In this document: in pieces, positions 29,832 to 38,953 of the stretch
Position numbering within the stretch: the stretch's first letter is position 1
How the letters are laid out: every line of letters starts with the position of its first letter
Source of the DNA: Microvirga pakistanensis
GTDB taxonomy: Bacteria; Pseudomonadota; Alphaproteobacteria; Rhizobiales; Beijerinckiaceae
NCBI RefSeq assembly: GCF_004458765.1
Contig: NZ_SPJX01000710.1
Location: forward strand, 248,001 to 312,000
Length of the DNA: 64,000 nucleotides
Reading direction: 5' to 3'
Made by a program: the position numbers and the translations under genes
Notes under the pieces: generated by a model
What the model was told of the DNA's origin: nothing
The model's input: the letters and a program-made list of their open reading frames with translations, nothing else
Databases searched by the model: none

Positions 29832-30261
29832 GGACGCTGCGGCTTCGGAGGTTTCAACGCGGACGGAGCCTCTCCGCCCCAAAGCCTCGGGAACGCCCCC
29901 GGCCGGCCCCGGTACCTTCCCGGGAAGGGCGCTGGGCGGCGACGCTGCGGAGATCGGTGGTCGCGTGTGCGCCGACCGGACCCGGGTGCCCGCTCCGTAT
30001 GCGACAGTCCCTTTCCTTGACTCCGGGCGCTCTTTCCTCTATCGCCTGACCGCAAATCTGTAGAGCGAGCCCTTTGAGCCGCCGACCAGCCCGAGAGGCT
30101 GGAGGTCAACGTCCGACAGCGCGATGCGCCCTCGGGCGCGTTTCTCTTTGGGCTTGCCTGGTTTGCCATGACCGGGCTGGTCGGTCGTTCACGCCTTCGC
30201 CCCGTGCTTGAAAGTCGTGGATGCCCGCATCACGTGCGGCATGAGGAAAGAGGGTGGACGG
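29832..30261. other. Intergenic region upstream of the ffh operon
   Basis: 430 bases with no accepted gene. A possible promoter TTGACT-N17-TATCGC spans 30017-30045 and points toward ffh. GC-rich inverted sequence near 29900 (GGCCGGCC, CCCGGGAAGG) could form the end of the porin transcript, but lacks a T-run. Confidence 0.4.
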
Positions 30262-30477
30262 ATGTCGAGCGGGACATTGCGCATCGAGGACGCGATCAAC
30301 GAAACCTGCCCGTGGTCGGGACAACCGATCGCGGCGGATTCGCTCACCCTGTATCGCGGCGAGGTGGTCGGTTTCTGCAATCCCGGCTGCCGTGACAAGT
30401 TCGCGGCGGCAATCCATCACTTTGAAAAGGCCCTTGAGCAACGCGATGTACCCCTCATCGCAAAAGGAATTGATTGA
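30262..30477 (+). CDS. Small TRASH/YHS-like cysteine protein
   Basis: 71 residues if started at 30262 (MSSGTLRIEDAINETCPWSG); ATGs at 30208 and 30241 would add 18 or 7. It contains CPWSG and GFCNPGCRDKF, a three-cysteine arrangement resembling YHS/TRASH metal-binding domains. I recall such short proteins, often misannotated as glutathione transferases. It stops two bases before ffh, so it is probably the first gene of that transcript. Function unknown. Confidence 0.75.
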   Translation: MSSGTLRIEDAINETCPWSGQPIAADSLTLYRGEVVGFCNPGCRDKFAAAIHHFEKALEQRDVPLIAKGID

Positions 30478-30479
30478 CC

Positions 30480-32030
30480 ATGTTCGAAGGCCTTTCCGAA
30501 AAGCTCTCCTCCATCCTCGACTCGCTCACGCGCCGCGGCGCGCTCACCGAGGAGGATGTGAACGCCGCCCTGCGTGAAGTCCGCCGCGCGTTGCTCGAAG
30601 CCGATGTGGCGCTGGAGGTCGTACGCTCCTTCACGGACAAGGTGCGCGCCCGCGCCGTCGGCGCGGAAGTCGTCAAGTCGGTCTCCCCCGGTCAGCAGGT
30701 GGTGAAGATCGTCCACGATCAGCTCGTGGAGATGCTGGGCGCGGACGCGGAAGTGATCAGCCTCAACGCGGTTCCGCCCGTGGGCATCCTCATGGTCGGC
30801 CTTCAGGGCTCCGGCAAGACCACCACCACCGCCAAGATCGCCAGGCGCCTGAAGGATCGCGAGAACCGCCGCGTGCTCATGGCCTCGCTCGACACGCGCC
30901 GTCCGGCCGCGATGGAGCAGCTCGCGGTGCTCGGCCAGCAGGTGGGCGTCGATACGCTGCCCATCGTGACCGGCCAGTCGGCGGTGCAGATCGCGCGGCG
31001 CGCCATGGAGGCTGCGCGCCTTGGCGGCTACGACGTGGTGATGCTCGACACCGCAGGCCGCGTCACCGTGGACGAGGCGCTGATGGTGGAAGCCGCCGAC
31101 GTGCGCGCGGCCACCAACCCGCACGAGGTTCTGCTCGTCGCCGACGCCCTCACCGGCCAGGACGCGGTCAACACCGCGCGTGCCTTCGACCAGCGCCTGG
31201 GCGTCACCGGCATCGTGCTCACCCGCATGGACGGCGACGCCCGGGGCGGTGCCGCGCTCTCCATGCGCGCCGTCACTGGCAAGCCGATCAAGCTCATCGG
31301 CACGGGCGAGAAGGTCGATGCGCTGGAAGAATTCCATCCCGCGCGCGTCGCCAACCGCATCCTCGGCATGGGCGACATCGTCTCGCTCGTGGAGAAGGCG
31401 GCCGAGAATTTCGACGCCGCACAAGCCCAGCGCATGGCCGAGAAGATGCGCAAGGGCAAGTTCGACCTTGAGGACCTGCGCGATCAGCTCGCCCAAATGG
31501 AAAAGATCGGCGGCATCGGCGGCATGCTCGGCATGCTGCCCGGCATCGCCAAGATGAAGTCGCAGCTCGAGAGCGCCAATCTCGACGACAAGGTCATCAA
31601 GCGTCAGCGCGCCATCATCGATTCCATGACGCCGGCCGAGCGCCGCAACCCGGACATCCTGAAGGCTTCGCGCAAGAAGCGCATCGCGGCGGGCTCGGGC
31701 GTGAAGGTGGAGGACATCAACAAGCTCTTGAAGATGCACCGCCAGATGGCCGACGTCATGAAGATGATGGGCGGCGGCAAGGGCAAGGGCATGGCAGGCG
31801 CGCTCGGCAAGATGTTCGGGCTCGGCGGCGGCGGCATGCCCCAGCCGACGCCGGAGCAGATCGAGGCGCTGCAGAAGCAGATGGGCGGCAAGCTCCCCGA
31901 TTTCCCGGGTGGTGCGGGCGGCGCCCTTCCGCCCATGCCGAAGGGCATGCCAGGTCTGCCGGGTCTCGGCGGCGGCAAGATCCCGGGGCTTCCTGGCCTC
32001 GGCGGCTTCCCGTTCGGGAAGAAAAAATAG
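30480..32030 (+). CDS. ffh: Signal recognition particle protein Ffh
   Basis: 516 residues: N domain, G domain with GLQGSGKTTTTAKIARRL, DTAGRVTVDEAL and TRMDGDARGGAAL, and a methionine-rich M domain (MEKIGGIGGMLGMLPG, SMTPAERRNPDIL, RIAAGSGVKVEDINKLLK). Ffh binds 4.5S RNA and signal sequences. The tail after about residue 435 is long and made of Gly/Pro/Met repeats ending FPFGKKK. AAGGA lies upstream. Heads the ffh-rpsP-rimM-trmD operon. Confidence 0.98.
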   Translation: MFEGLSEKLSSILDSLTRRGALTEEDVNAALREVRRALLEADVALEVVRSFTDKVRARAVGAEVVKSVSPGQQVVKIVHDQLVEMLGADAEVISLNAVPPVGILMVGLQGSGKTTTTAKIARRLKDRENRRVLMASLDTRRPAAMEQLAVLGQQVGVDTLPIVTGQSAVQIARRAMEAARLGGYDVVMLDTAGRVTVDEALMVEAADVRAATNPHEVLLVADALTGQDAVNTARAFDQRLGVTGIVLTRMDGDARGGAALSMRAVTGKPIKLIGTGEKVDALEEFHPARVANRILGMGDIVSLVEKAAENFDAAQAQRMAEKMRKGKFDLEDLRDQLAQMEKIGGIGGMLGMLPGIAKMKSQLESANLDDKVIKRQRAIIDSMTPAERRNPDILKASRKKRIAAGSGVKVEDINKLLKMHRQMADVMKMMGGGKGKGMAGALGKMFGLGGGGMPQPTPEQIEALQKQMGGKLPDFPGGAGGALPPMPKGMPGLPGLGGGKIPGLPGLGGFPFGKKK

Positions 32031-32098
32031 GTTTTCGTCGTTCCGGGCTGATCCGGAGCGGCACAAGGTTGATCACAGGACACTAGAAGGAGTTACCC

Positions 32099-32452
32099 AT
32101 GTCCCTGAAGATCCGTCTCACCCGTGGTGGTGCGAAGAAGCGTCCCTACTACCGCATCGTCGTGGCCGACTCGCGCTCCCCGCGCGATGGCCGCTTCATC
32201 GAGAAGGTCGGCACCTACGACCCGATGAAGCCGAAGGACGACGCCGGCCGCGTGGTTCTCGAAGTCGAGAAGATCCAGGCTTGGCTCGCCAAGGGCGCCC
32301 AGCCGACTGACCGCGTCCTGCGCTTCCTCGACGCCGCCGGCCTCCTGAAGCGTCCGGCCCGCAGCAACCCGCAGAAGGCCGTTCCGGGCAAGAAGGCTCA
32401 GGAGCGCGCCGCCGCCAAGGCTGCCGCCGCCGGCGAAGGCGAGGCTGCGTAA
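32099..32452 (+). CDS. rpsP: 30S ribosomal protein S16
   Basis: 117 residues: the conserved core [41 protein letters not shown], then an Ala/Lys tail typical of Rhizobiales. AAGGAG lies upstream. rimM begins five bases after the stop. Confidence 0.98.
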   Translation: MSLKIRLTRGGAKKRPYYRIVVADSRSPRDGRFIEKVGTYDPMKPKDDAGRVVLEVEKIQAWLAKGAQPTDRVLRFLDAAGLLKRPARSNPQKAVPGKKAQERAAAKAAAAGEGEAA

Positions 32453-32457
32453 GCACC

Positions 32458-33171
32458 ATGACGAGAAAGGAGCGCTTCAATCAGCGCTCCGCCTCACCTC
32501 TCCCCCCTGCGGGGAGGGGCAGGGGTGGGGGTGCCAGCGCAAACCGACCTAAGGGTGCGCTGACACCCCCACCTCCATCTCCTCCCCATAAGCGGGAGGA
32601 GGGCGGGATAGGGCCTGCCCGGAACGATCTCGTCCTAGTGGGCGAGTTCGGCCGCGCCCACGGCCTCAAAGGCGAGGTGCGGCTCAAATCCCATACGGGC
32701 GATCCCCAGGCGATCGCCGGTTACAGGCCGCTCATCGCGTCGAACGGCAAAACTTATTCCCTCAAGTCTGTGCGCCAGGCTCCTGGCGGCACGCCCGATC
32801 TCCTGATCGCCGTCGTCGAGGGCGTGACCACCCGCGAAGCCGCGGAGGCCTTGAACCGCGTGCAGCTCCATGTGGAGCGCGACAGGCTCCCGCCGCCCGA
32901 CGAGGAGGACGAGTTCCTGCTCGCGGATCTCATCGGCCTCGATGTGATCAATGAAGCGGGCGAGACCGTCGGCACCATTGTGGCGGTCCCCAATTACGGC
33001 GGCGGCGATCTTCTCGAGATCGCTCCCGCGCACAAGGGCCCGAGCGCGCTCCTGCCCTTCACGAAGGCCTTCGTTCCGGCTGTCGATATCGCGCAAAAGC
33101 GCGTGGTCGCGGCACTTCCCGACGATTTCTTCGAGACGGCCAAGCCCGCGCCCGGCGAGGATCGCGCGTGA
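32458..33171 (+). CDS. rimM: Ribosome maturation factor RimM with repeat-encoded N-terminal extension
   Basis: 237 residues in the open frame. The true RimM core starts near residue 57 ([20 protein letters not shown]) and has the normal ~180 residues, including the PRC-barrel half ([32 protein letters not shown]). RimM helps mature the 30S head near S19. The first ~56 residues are low-complexity (Pro/Gly/Arg-rich) and lie on the family B palindromic repeat at 32493-32612. There is no ATG, GTG or TTG between the ATG at 32458 and the GTG at 32638, and the GTG would cut into the first beta strand, so translation through the repeat looks likely. The stop overlaps trmD (GTGA). Confidence 0.9.
   Translation: MTRKERFNQRSASPLPPAGRGRGGGASANRPKGALTPPPPSPPHKREEGGIGPARNDLVLVGEFGRAHGLKGEVRLKSHTGDPQAIAGYRPLIASNGKTYSLKSVRQAPGGTPDLLIAVVEGVTTREAAEALNRVQLHVERDRLPPPDEEDEFLLADLIGLDVINEAGETVGTIVAVPNYGGGDLLEIAPAHKGPSALLPFTKAFVPAVDIAQKRVVAALPDDFFETAKPAPGEDRA
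32493..32612. repeat. Family B palindromic repeat inside rimM
   Basis: Outer hairpins (CCCCTGCGGGG type at the left, CTCCTCCCC...GGGAGGAG at the right) flank a long arm pair: GGTGGGGGTGCCAGCGCA matched, with one mismatch, by the reverse complement of TGCGCTGACACCCCCACC. The whole unit could fold as one large hairpin. It is in frame with rimM and contains no stop in that frame. Confidence 0.75.
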
Positions 33172-33851
33172 GTTTCTCGGCCACCATCCTCACCCTCTAT
33201 CCCGAGATGTTTCCGGGGCCCTTGGGCCTGTCGCTCTCGGGCGACGCACTCGCGCGGGGCCTGTGGTCGCTCGACACCAAAAACATCCGTGACCACGGCC
33301 TCGGCCGCCACCGCGCCGTGGACGACACGCCTGCGGGCGGCGGTCCCGGCATGGTCATCCGCTGCGATGTGCTGGGCGCGGCCATCGACGCCGCGGTGCC
33401 GGCCGACGATCCGCGCCCGAGGCTCCTCATGAGCCCGCGCGGCCAGCCGCTCACCCAATCCACCGTTCGCGAACTCGCGGCCGGTCCTGGTGTCGTGATC
33501 GTCTGCGGCCGGTTCGAGGGCGTGGACGAGCGGGTGATCGAGGCGCGGGGCTTAAGGGAAGTGTCCATCGGCGACTATGTGCTGTCCGGCGGCGAGATGG
33601 CGGCGATGATCGTGCTCGATACCTGCGTGCGGTTGCTTCCCGGCGTCATGGGCAAGGAAGCCTCCGGCACGGAAGAGAGCTTCGAATCGAACCGCCTCGA
33701 ATACCCGCACTACACGCGGCCCCGCGAATGGGAGGGGCGCACGATCCCCGACGTGCTGCTGTCGGGCAACCATGCCGCCATCGAGCGCTGGCGGCGCGAG
33801 GAATCCGAGCGGATCACGCGGGAGCGGCGGCCGGATCTGCTGGAGCGGTAG
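33168..33851 (+). CDS. trmD: tRNA (guanine-N1-)-methyltransferase
   Basis: 227 residues with the SPOUT trefoil-knot motifs: [60 protein letters not shown] and [14 protein letters not shown]. It makes m1G37 in tRNA and prevents +1 frameshifting. GTG start overlapping the rimM stop. In most relatives rplS follows; here an opposite-strand transporter begins after 44 bases. Confidence 0.97.
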   Translation: MSFSATILTLYPEMFPGPLGLSLSGDALARGLWSLDTKNIRDHGLGRHRAVDDTPAGGGPGMVIRCDVLGAAIDAAVPADDPRPRLLMSPRGQPLTQSTVRELAAGPGVVIVCGRFEGVDERVIEARGLREVSIGDYVLSGGEMAAMIVLDTCVRLLPGVMGKEASGTEESFESNRLEYPHYTRPREWEGRTIPDVLLSGNHAAIERWRREESERITRERRPDLLER

Positions 33852-33895
33852 CGGCACCCCGTGGGTGGAGCCTGGAATCCGCTCCGCGCTTTGCG

Positions 33896-34810
33896 TCATC
33901 CGCGCTCCATGGCCGGGCGATCCATGGAGCGGCTCAAACCCAGCCGCCATTTGAGATTCACACCCGCGCTGCCGATCAGGATCAGCAGGATGCCGCTCCA
34001 TTGGTTCAGTGACAGCGTGCGGCCGAAGGCCAAGTGGTCCACGAGGATGGCCACCACCGGATAGGTGAAGGAGAGCACTGCGATCAGGGTCGTCGGCAGC
34101 TTCTGAAGCGCCGAATACAGGAGGATGTACATGATGCAGGTGTGGACCACGCCGAGCACGATCAGGCATCCCCATTGTGCCGCATCGACGGGCAGGTGAG
34201 AGAAATCGGCGAGCGGCAGAAGCATCAGGGTGCCGAGGATCGCCTGCACGAGGGCGATGAGGTGGGGCGAGAAACCCTTGAGCCGCTTGATGATCACGGA
34301 GGCCACCGCATAGAGCAGGGCAGCGCCCGAGGCCTGCAGCAGCCCGACCACATATCCGCTCGAGAGGTCGAAATGTCCCATCTCGACGTCGCTGACCAGC
34401 AGGAGCCCGGCAAAGGCGAGAGCGACGAAACCCAGCATGTCGGCGGTTGGGCGCTCGCCGAACAGAACGGCCCCGAGGAGAATGAGGAAGAAGGGTTGCG
34501 TGTTGTAGACGGCGGTCGCGACCGAGATCGATGCGTGGCCGTAGGACGAGAAGAGCAGCACCCAGTTCAGGACGATGGCGGCGCCCGCTACCAGCGACAG
34601 CGTCAGGCTCCTGGCCGTGAAGCGCCAGGGCAGGAGCAGGCCCTTGGCTCCGCAATAGACGAACAGGCCCAGTGCCCCGAAGAGACAGCGGAAGAACACC
34701 ACGTTCCAGACGCCCTGTCCGGATTCGACCACGAAGAAGCCGATGGTGCCGGACAGCGCCATGGCGGCGATCATTTCCAGGCGCCCTGACAGGCTCGACG
34801 ATGACTTCAT
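33896..34810 (-). CDS. EamA (DMT) family transporter
   Basis: 304 residues, ten predicted membrane helices in two EamA repeats (AMALSGTIGFFVVESGQG... and ASVIIKRLKGFSPHLIALVQAILG...). The family exports amino acids or other metabolites; the substrate is unknown. It is divergent from an Lrp/AsnC regulator with a 98-base shared upstream region, the usual layout for a regulator controlling an amino-acid exporter. Confidence 0.9.
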   Translation of the reverse strand: MKSSSSLSGRLEMIAAMALSGTIGFFVVESGQGVWNVVFFRCLFGALGLFVYCGAKGLLLPWRFTARSLTLSLVAGAAIVLNWVLLFSSYGHASISVATAVYNTQPFFLILLGAVLFGERPTADMLGFVALAFAGLLLVSDVEMGHFDLSSGYVVGLLQASGAALLYAVASVIIKRLKGFSPHLIALVQAILGTLMLLPLADFSHLPVDAAQWGCLIVLGVVHTCIMYILLYSALQKLPTTLIAVLSFTYPVVAILVDHLAFGRTLSLNQWSGILLILIGSAGVNLKWRLGLSRSMDRPAMERG

Positions 34811-34908
34811 GGCATTGATCTCCTGAACGAGGCTGGAACTTTACGCTTTTCGAAAGGTGGCGTACTTTATGATTCGAAGACGGATCAAGCGTTTCGATTT
34901 CAAGATCT

Positions 34909-35385
34909 ATGGTCGCAGCTGAAAAAAGCCTCAGGAACAAAAGCGAAGGCCTCGATGCGGTCGATCAGGCGCTGATCGCGCTCCTCTCGGAGAACGCCCG
35001 GCTGCCGACGGCAGAGCTCGCGCGCAGCGTCGGCCTCTCGGCCCCCAGCATTGCCGAGCGGTTGCGGCGGCTGGAGGAGAACGGGGTGGTGAAGGGCTAT
35101 CGGGTCGAGATCGATCCGAAAGCGCTCGGCTATACGCTGACCGCCATCGTGCGCATCCGTCCCCTGCCGGGCCAGCTCCACGCCGTGGAGAAGCTCCTGG
35201 TGGAGAGCCCCGAGGTGGTGGAATGCGACAAGGTCACGGGCGAGGATTGCTACGTGGCACGCTACCTTCTGCGGTCTATCGAGGAACTCGACCCGATCCT
35301 CGAGCGGATCGCCCAACGCGCCCAGACGAGCACCTCCATCGTCAAGACGTCGCCCGTGAAGCGCCGGCTCCCGCCCACCGGGTGA
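34909..35385 (+). CDS. Lrp/AsnC family transcriptional regulator
   Basis: 158 residues: N-terminal helix-turn-helix (DQALIALLSENARLPTAELARSVGLSAPSIAERLRRLEENGVVKGYRVEIDPKALGY) and a C-terminal RAM domain (TAIVRIRPLPGQL ... VTGEDCYVARYLL). It probably binds an amino acid and controls the divergent EamA gene, an inference from layout. The pair separates trmD from rplS. Confidence 0.92.
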   Translation: MVAAEKSLRNKSEGLDAVDQALIALLSENARLPTAELARSVGLSAPSIAERLRRLEENGVVKGYRVEIDPKALGYTLTAIVRIRPLPGQLHAVEKLLVESPEVVECDKVTGEDCYVARYLLRSIEELDPILERIAQRAQTSTSIVKTSPVKRRLPPTG

Positions 35386-35519
35386 CCGGCGGGGGCCGAA
35401 CCCCCATCGACAAAGCGGAGAAACTCCTGTATAGGCGCGGCCTCAACTGAAAACAGGACGCCGAAATCCCGCTGGCTTGGGGCGAGCCCCAGGGCCATGC
35501 AACGGCAGGAGCAAGACCG

Positions 35520-35903
35520 ATGAACATCATCCAGCAGCTCGAGCAGGAGCAGATCGCCAAGCTCGGCAAGACCATTCCCGAATTCCAGCCCGGCGACACC
35601 GTGATCGTCAACGTGAAGGTGAAGGAAGGCGAGCGCACCCGCGTGCAGGCCTATGAAGGCGTCTGCATCGCCCGTTCCGGTGGCGGCCTCCAGGAGAGCT
35701 TCACGGTCCGCAAGATTTCCTACGGCGAGGGCGTGGAGCGCGTGTTCCCGGTCTATTCGCCGAACGTCGAGTCCATCAAGGTCGTGCGCCGCGGCGCCGT
35801 TCGTCGCGCCAAGCTCTACTACCTGCGCGATCGTCGCGGCAAGTCGGCGCGTATCGCCGAGCGCACCGAGAAGAAGACCGAGGCTCCGGCGGCTGCCGAG
35901 TAA
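35520..35903 (+). CDS. rplS: 50S ribosomal protein L19
   Basis: 127 residues: [66 protein letters not shown] and [15 protein letters not shown]. Because the trmD side is interrupted, it needs its own promoter; the 134-base gap after lrp is the likely site, but I saw no clear -35/-10. A terminator follows. Confidence 0.98.
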   Translation: MNIIQQLEQEQIAKLGKTIPEFQPGDTVIVNVKVKEGERTRVQAYEGVCIARSGGGLQESFTVRKISYGEGVERVFPVYSPNVESIKVVRRGAVRRAKLYYLRDRRGKSARIAERTEKKTEAPAAAE

Positions 35904-35926
35904 GGCTTCCTGCAAGGGCTTTATGG

Positions 35927-35956
35927 AAAGCGCGGCTTCGAGCCGCGCTTTTTGTT
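35927..35956 (+). terminator. Terminator of rplS
   Basis: Stem AAAGCGCGGCT/AGCCGCGCTTT (35927-35937, 35941-35951) with a TCG loop and then TTGTTT. Confidence 0.88.
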
Positions 35957-36126
35957 TATGGCGGCAAGCGCTGCCGATGGCCGCACGCGCTAAAAATTTT
36001 ATTGCGCGGCTCGGTCAATCAGCTATGCGATACTTTCAAAGCGGTGCGCGTTCGCGACACCTTTTCCGCGGGCGCGGGTGCCGCTAGAAGACGATCGAAG
36101 ACCTTTTTAAGCGTTGGAAGATACCC

Positions 36127-37533
36127 ATGGCCACAGCCCGCACCCTCTATGACAAGATCTGGGACGACCATGTCGTCGATCGGCAGGATGACGGGACATG
36201 CCTTCTCTATATCGATCGCCATCTCGTCCATGAGGTGACGAGCCCGCAGGCCTTCGAGGGCCTGAGGACGGCCGGCCGCAAGGTGCGCCAGCCGCAGAAG
36301 ACCCTCGCGGTGGTCGATCACAACGTGCCCACCTCCGACCGTTCCCAGGGGATCGAGGACCCCGAATCCGCCACCCAGGTGGCCACGCTCGCTCAGAACG
36401 CCAAGGAATTCGGCGTCGAGTATTACAACGAGCTCGACGCCCGCCAGGGCATCGTCCACGTGGTGGGACCGGAGCAGGGCTTCACCCTGCCGGGCATGAC
36501 CATCGTCTGCGGCGACAGCCACACCTCCACCCACGGCGCCTTCGGCTCCCTCGCTCACGGCATCGGCACCTCCGAGGTCGAGCACGTGCTCGCGACCCAG
36601 ACCCTGATCCAGAAGAAGGCCAAGAACATGCGCGTGACCGTCGACGGGCAGCTGCCCGCCGGCGTCACGGCGAAAGACATTATCCTGGCCATCATCGGCG
36701 AGATCGGCACCGCGGGCGGCACCGGACACGTGATCGAATATGCGGGCGAGGCCATCCGCTCGCTGTCGATGGAAGGCCGCATGACCATCTGCAACATGTC
36801 CATCGAGGGCGGCGCCCGCGCCGGCATGGTCGCGCCGGACGAGACCACCTATGCCTATCTCAAAGGCCGCCCCAAGTCGCCGACGGGCGAAGCCTGGGAC
36901 GCTGCCGTGCGCTACTGGGATTCGCTGCGCACGGACGAAGGCGCGTTCTTCGACAGCGAGATCAGGCTCGATGCCGCCAATCTCCCGCCCATCGTCACCT
37001 GGGGCACGAGCCCCGAGGATGTGATCTCGGTTGCCGGCGTGGTGCCGAACCCGGACGACATCCAGGACGAGAACAAGCGTCTCTCCAAGTGGCGTGCGCT
37101 GGAATATATGGGCCTCACGCCCGGCACGAAGATCACCGACATCACCCTCGACCGCGTGTTCATCGGCTCCTGCACCAACGGCCGCATCGAGGATCTGCGG
37201 GCCGTCGCGAAGGTCGTCGAGGGCAAACGGGTGCACGAGCGCGTCAACGCCATGATCGTGCCCGGCTCCGGCATCGTGAAGATGCAGGCGGAGGCCGAGG
37301 GGCTCGACAAGATCTTCAAGGCGGCGGGATTCGACTGGCGCGAGCCCGGCTGCTCCATGTGCCTGGCCATGAACGCGGATCGGCTTGCTCCCGGCGAGCG
37401 CTGCGCCTCCACCTCGAACCGCAACTTCGAAGGGCGTCAGGGCTTCAAGGGCCGCACGCATCTCGTCTCGCCCGCCATGGCGGCGGCGGCGGCGATCGCG
37501 GGCCAGTTCGTGGACATCCGCACCTTCGGCTGA
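36127..37533 (+). CDS. leuC: 3-isopropylmalate dehydratase large subunit
   Basis: 468 residues, aconitase fold. Cluster-binding cysteines are in [12 protein letters not shown] (about 347) and GCSMCLAMN (about 407-410). Family blocks include [22 protein letters not shown] and [12 protein letters not shown]. With LeuD it isomerises 2- to 3-isopropylmalate in leucine synthesis. leuD lies 3.4 kb downstream and leuB 8.5 kb downstream on the same strand, so the pathway genes are not one operon. A strong terminator follows. Confidence 0.98.
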   Translation: MATARTLYDKIWDDHVVDRQDDGTCLLYIDRHLVHEVTSPQAFEGLRTAGRKVRQPQKTLAVVDHNVPTSDRSQGIEDPESATQVATLAQNAKEFGVEYYNELDARQGIVHVVGPEQGFTLPGMTIVCGDSHTSTHGAFGSLAHGIGTSEVEHVLATQTLIQKKAKNMRVTVDGQLPAGVTAKDIILAIIGEIGTAGGTGHVIEYAGEAIRSLSMEGRMTICNMSIEGGARAGMVAPDETTYAYLKGRPKSPTGEAWDAAVRYWDSLRTDEGAFFDSEIRLDAANLPPIVTWGTSPEDVISVAGVVPNPDDIQDENKRLSKWRALEYMGLTPGTKITDITLDRVFIGSCTNGRIEDLRAVAKVVEGKRVHERVNAMIVPGSGIVKMQAEAEGLDKIFKAAGFDWREPGCSMCLAMNADRLAPGERCASTSNRNFEGRQGFKGRTHLVSPAMAAAAAIAGQFVDIRTFG

Positions 37534-37553
37534 TCGCCTCCTCCAGACAAACG

Positions 37554-37590
37554 AAAAGGCGGCGGGTCCTGTGAACCGCCGCCTTTTTCA
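37554..37590 (+). terminator. Terminator of leuC
   Basis: Stem AAAAGGCGGCGGGTC/GAACCGCCGCCTTTT with one mismatch and a CTGT loop, ending in five T. Confidence 0.88.
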
Positions 37591-37602
37591 CGCCCGATGC
37601 TC

Positions 37603-37672
37603 TTTTCCGAGAAGAGAGCATCGGATTGGTCCCAAAAGTGCAAGTCCACTTTTGGGTCCGATGCTTTAGCGC
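37603..37672. repeat. Family C palindromic repeats (copy 2, composite)
   Basis: Two adjoining hairpins: GATGCTCTTTTCCGAGAAGAG-type (GCTCT/AGAGC), then CCCAAAAGTG-N-CACTTTTGGG with outer ends ATCGGA/TCCGAT. It ends just before a reverse-strand gene and may also stop its transcription. Confidence 0.65.
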
Positions 37673-37975
37673 TTAATCGACATAGACCCGGCGGCCGGCC
37701 ACGACGCGGTGGCAGACCTCGACCGGACGGCGCACCACGACGCCGTTCGGGCGCACGCGCTCACGATATTCCGTGCGGCAGACGGTGCGGGTGCGGGCGG
37801 GCCGCACGACGCGGCGCTCGACGACACGCTCCCGATAGCGGGGGCCGTGATGCCGCTCCTGAACCACATGAACGCCCGACGGGCCGACATGGACGCCCAC
37901 CCCCTGAGCGGACGCGCTGCCCGCGCCGAGAGCCGTCAACCCGGCCACGGCCAGGATACCCAGAATCTTACGCAT
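37673..37975 (-). CDS. Small exported basic protein, unknown
   Basis: 100 residues: signal peptide MRKILGILAVAGLTALGAGSASAQ, then an Arg/Val-rich, strongly basic body (YRERVVERRVVRPARTRTVCRTEYRER) with two cysteines (TVCRTEY, VEVCHRV). Proteins of this make-up recur in Rhizobiales, with no known role. It lies alone between leuC and a small operon, reading toward leuC; a periplasmic place is inferred from the signal. Confidence 0.75.
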   Translation of the reverse strand: MRKILGILAVAGLTALGAGSASAQGVGVHVGPSGVHVVQERHHGPRYRERVVERRVVRPARTRTVCRTEYRERVRPNGVVVRRPVEVCHRVVAGRRVYVD

Positions 37976-38100
37976 TGTTGCCTCATTCACGATTGGCTAT
38001 TCCAGGGCTGTCAACGGTCTTGTTCCAAAGGCGTTCCGCTGGCTCGAAGCCGCAGGGACGCTTATGGTTGCCAAATGGTGAATGCAGGAAGGAACCCTTC

Positions 38101-38364
38101 ATGACCGAGCAGGAGCGCGAACGCGAAGCCCGGGAAGCCCTGGAGCGGGTGCGGCGCGACACGGATTCCGTGGGCTCCTCCGCGCTCGCCCGCATGAGCC
38201 GGCAGGCGCAGGATCATTTCGGGGGACGGGACGCCATCGGGGCCGGTCAGGATGGCGGGACCGATCCCATCGAGCTGTGGGGGCGGCGCATCGGGCGCGC
38301 GCTGTCGCTGGTCGGCGTCGTCCTGCTCGGCCTGTGGCTTCTCGTCCAGCTCGGCCTTCTCTGA
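38101..38364 (+). CDS. Small tail-anchored membrane protein, unknown
   Basis: 87 residues: a charged N-terminal coil (TEQEREREAREALERVRRDTD), a Gly-rich middle, and one C-terminal membrane helix (ALSLVGVVLLGLWLLVQLGLL). No family recognised. It is three bases before a zincin gene and is probably cotranscribed with it. Confidence 0.75.
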   Translation: MTEQEREREAREALERVRRDTDSVGSSALARMSRQAQDHFGGRDAIGAGQDGGTDPIELWGRRIGRALSLVGVVLLGLWLLVQLGLL

Positions 38365-38367
38365 ACC

Positions 38368-38772
38368 ATGACCGACTGGGCCTCTCTCCACGCTCCCTCC
38401 CTGGAGGAATTCGAATCGCTCGCCGAGGCTGCCTATGCGCGCCTGCCGGAGGAGTTCCGCGCTCTCTGCCATGGGGTCGTCATCCGCGTGGAGGACTTCC
38501 CGGACGACGATACCTTGGCGGAGATGGGCTGCGAGACACCCTTCGATCTCCTGGGTCTCTTTCGCGGGATCGGCTTAGCCCAGGGCGGCGCGTCGATGCA
38601 GACGGGTCAGTTTCCCAATATGGTCTGGCTCTATCGCCGTCCGATCCTCGACTACTGGGCCGAGCACGAAGAGAGCCTCGGGGCGCTGATCACCCACGTG
38701 CTGGTCCACGAGATCGGCCACCATTTCGGCCTCTCCGACGAGGACATGGAGGCCATTGAGGCCGCGTCGTAA
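38368..38772 (+). CDS. Zincin-like metallopeptidase family protein (DUF1025)
   Basis: 134 residues with the zinc motif HEIGH at 114-118 followed by HFGLSDEDMEAIE, the signature of the small MMP-like DUF1025 family. The N-terminal half (FESLAEAAYARLPEEFRAL) is also family-like. Soluble, cytoplasmic, activity unknown. Cotranscribed with the preceding small membrane protein. Confidence 0.9.
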   Translation: MTDWASLHAPSLEEFESLAEAAYARLPEEFRALCHGVVIRVEDFPDDDTLAEMGCETPFDLLGLFRGIGLAQGGASMQTGQFPNMVWLYRRPILDYWAEHEESLGALITHVLVHEIGHHFGLSDEDMEAIEAAS

Positions 38773-38807
38773 CCCCCACCTGATCCATGGATGCGTTTCA
38801 ACTGGTA

Positions 38808-38935
38808 CCCGGCAGCCGAAATTCATAACTTCGGCTGCCGGGACTTCCTTGGCGGGCAAGGACGCCCCCGGTCCTTGGGGCTGAATTGGACTGGCTTCAG
38901 CCCATTGTGGCCAAGAATGCTGTGGCCAAGAATGC
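38808..38935. other. Strong hairpin and 15-bp tandem duplication
   Basis: A perfect 13-bp stem CCCGGCAGCCGAA/TTCGGCTGCCGGG (38808-38820, 38830-38842) with an AT-rich loop lies between convergent genes and may be a terminator without a T-tract. Downstream, TGTGGCCAAGAATGC occurs twice in tandem at 38906-38935. Confidence 0.6.
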
Positions 38936-38953
38936 TCCCTCGGACTCCGCCGA

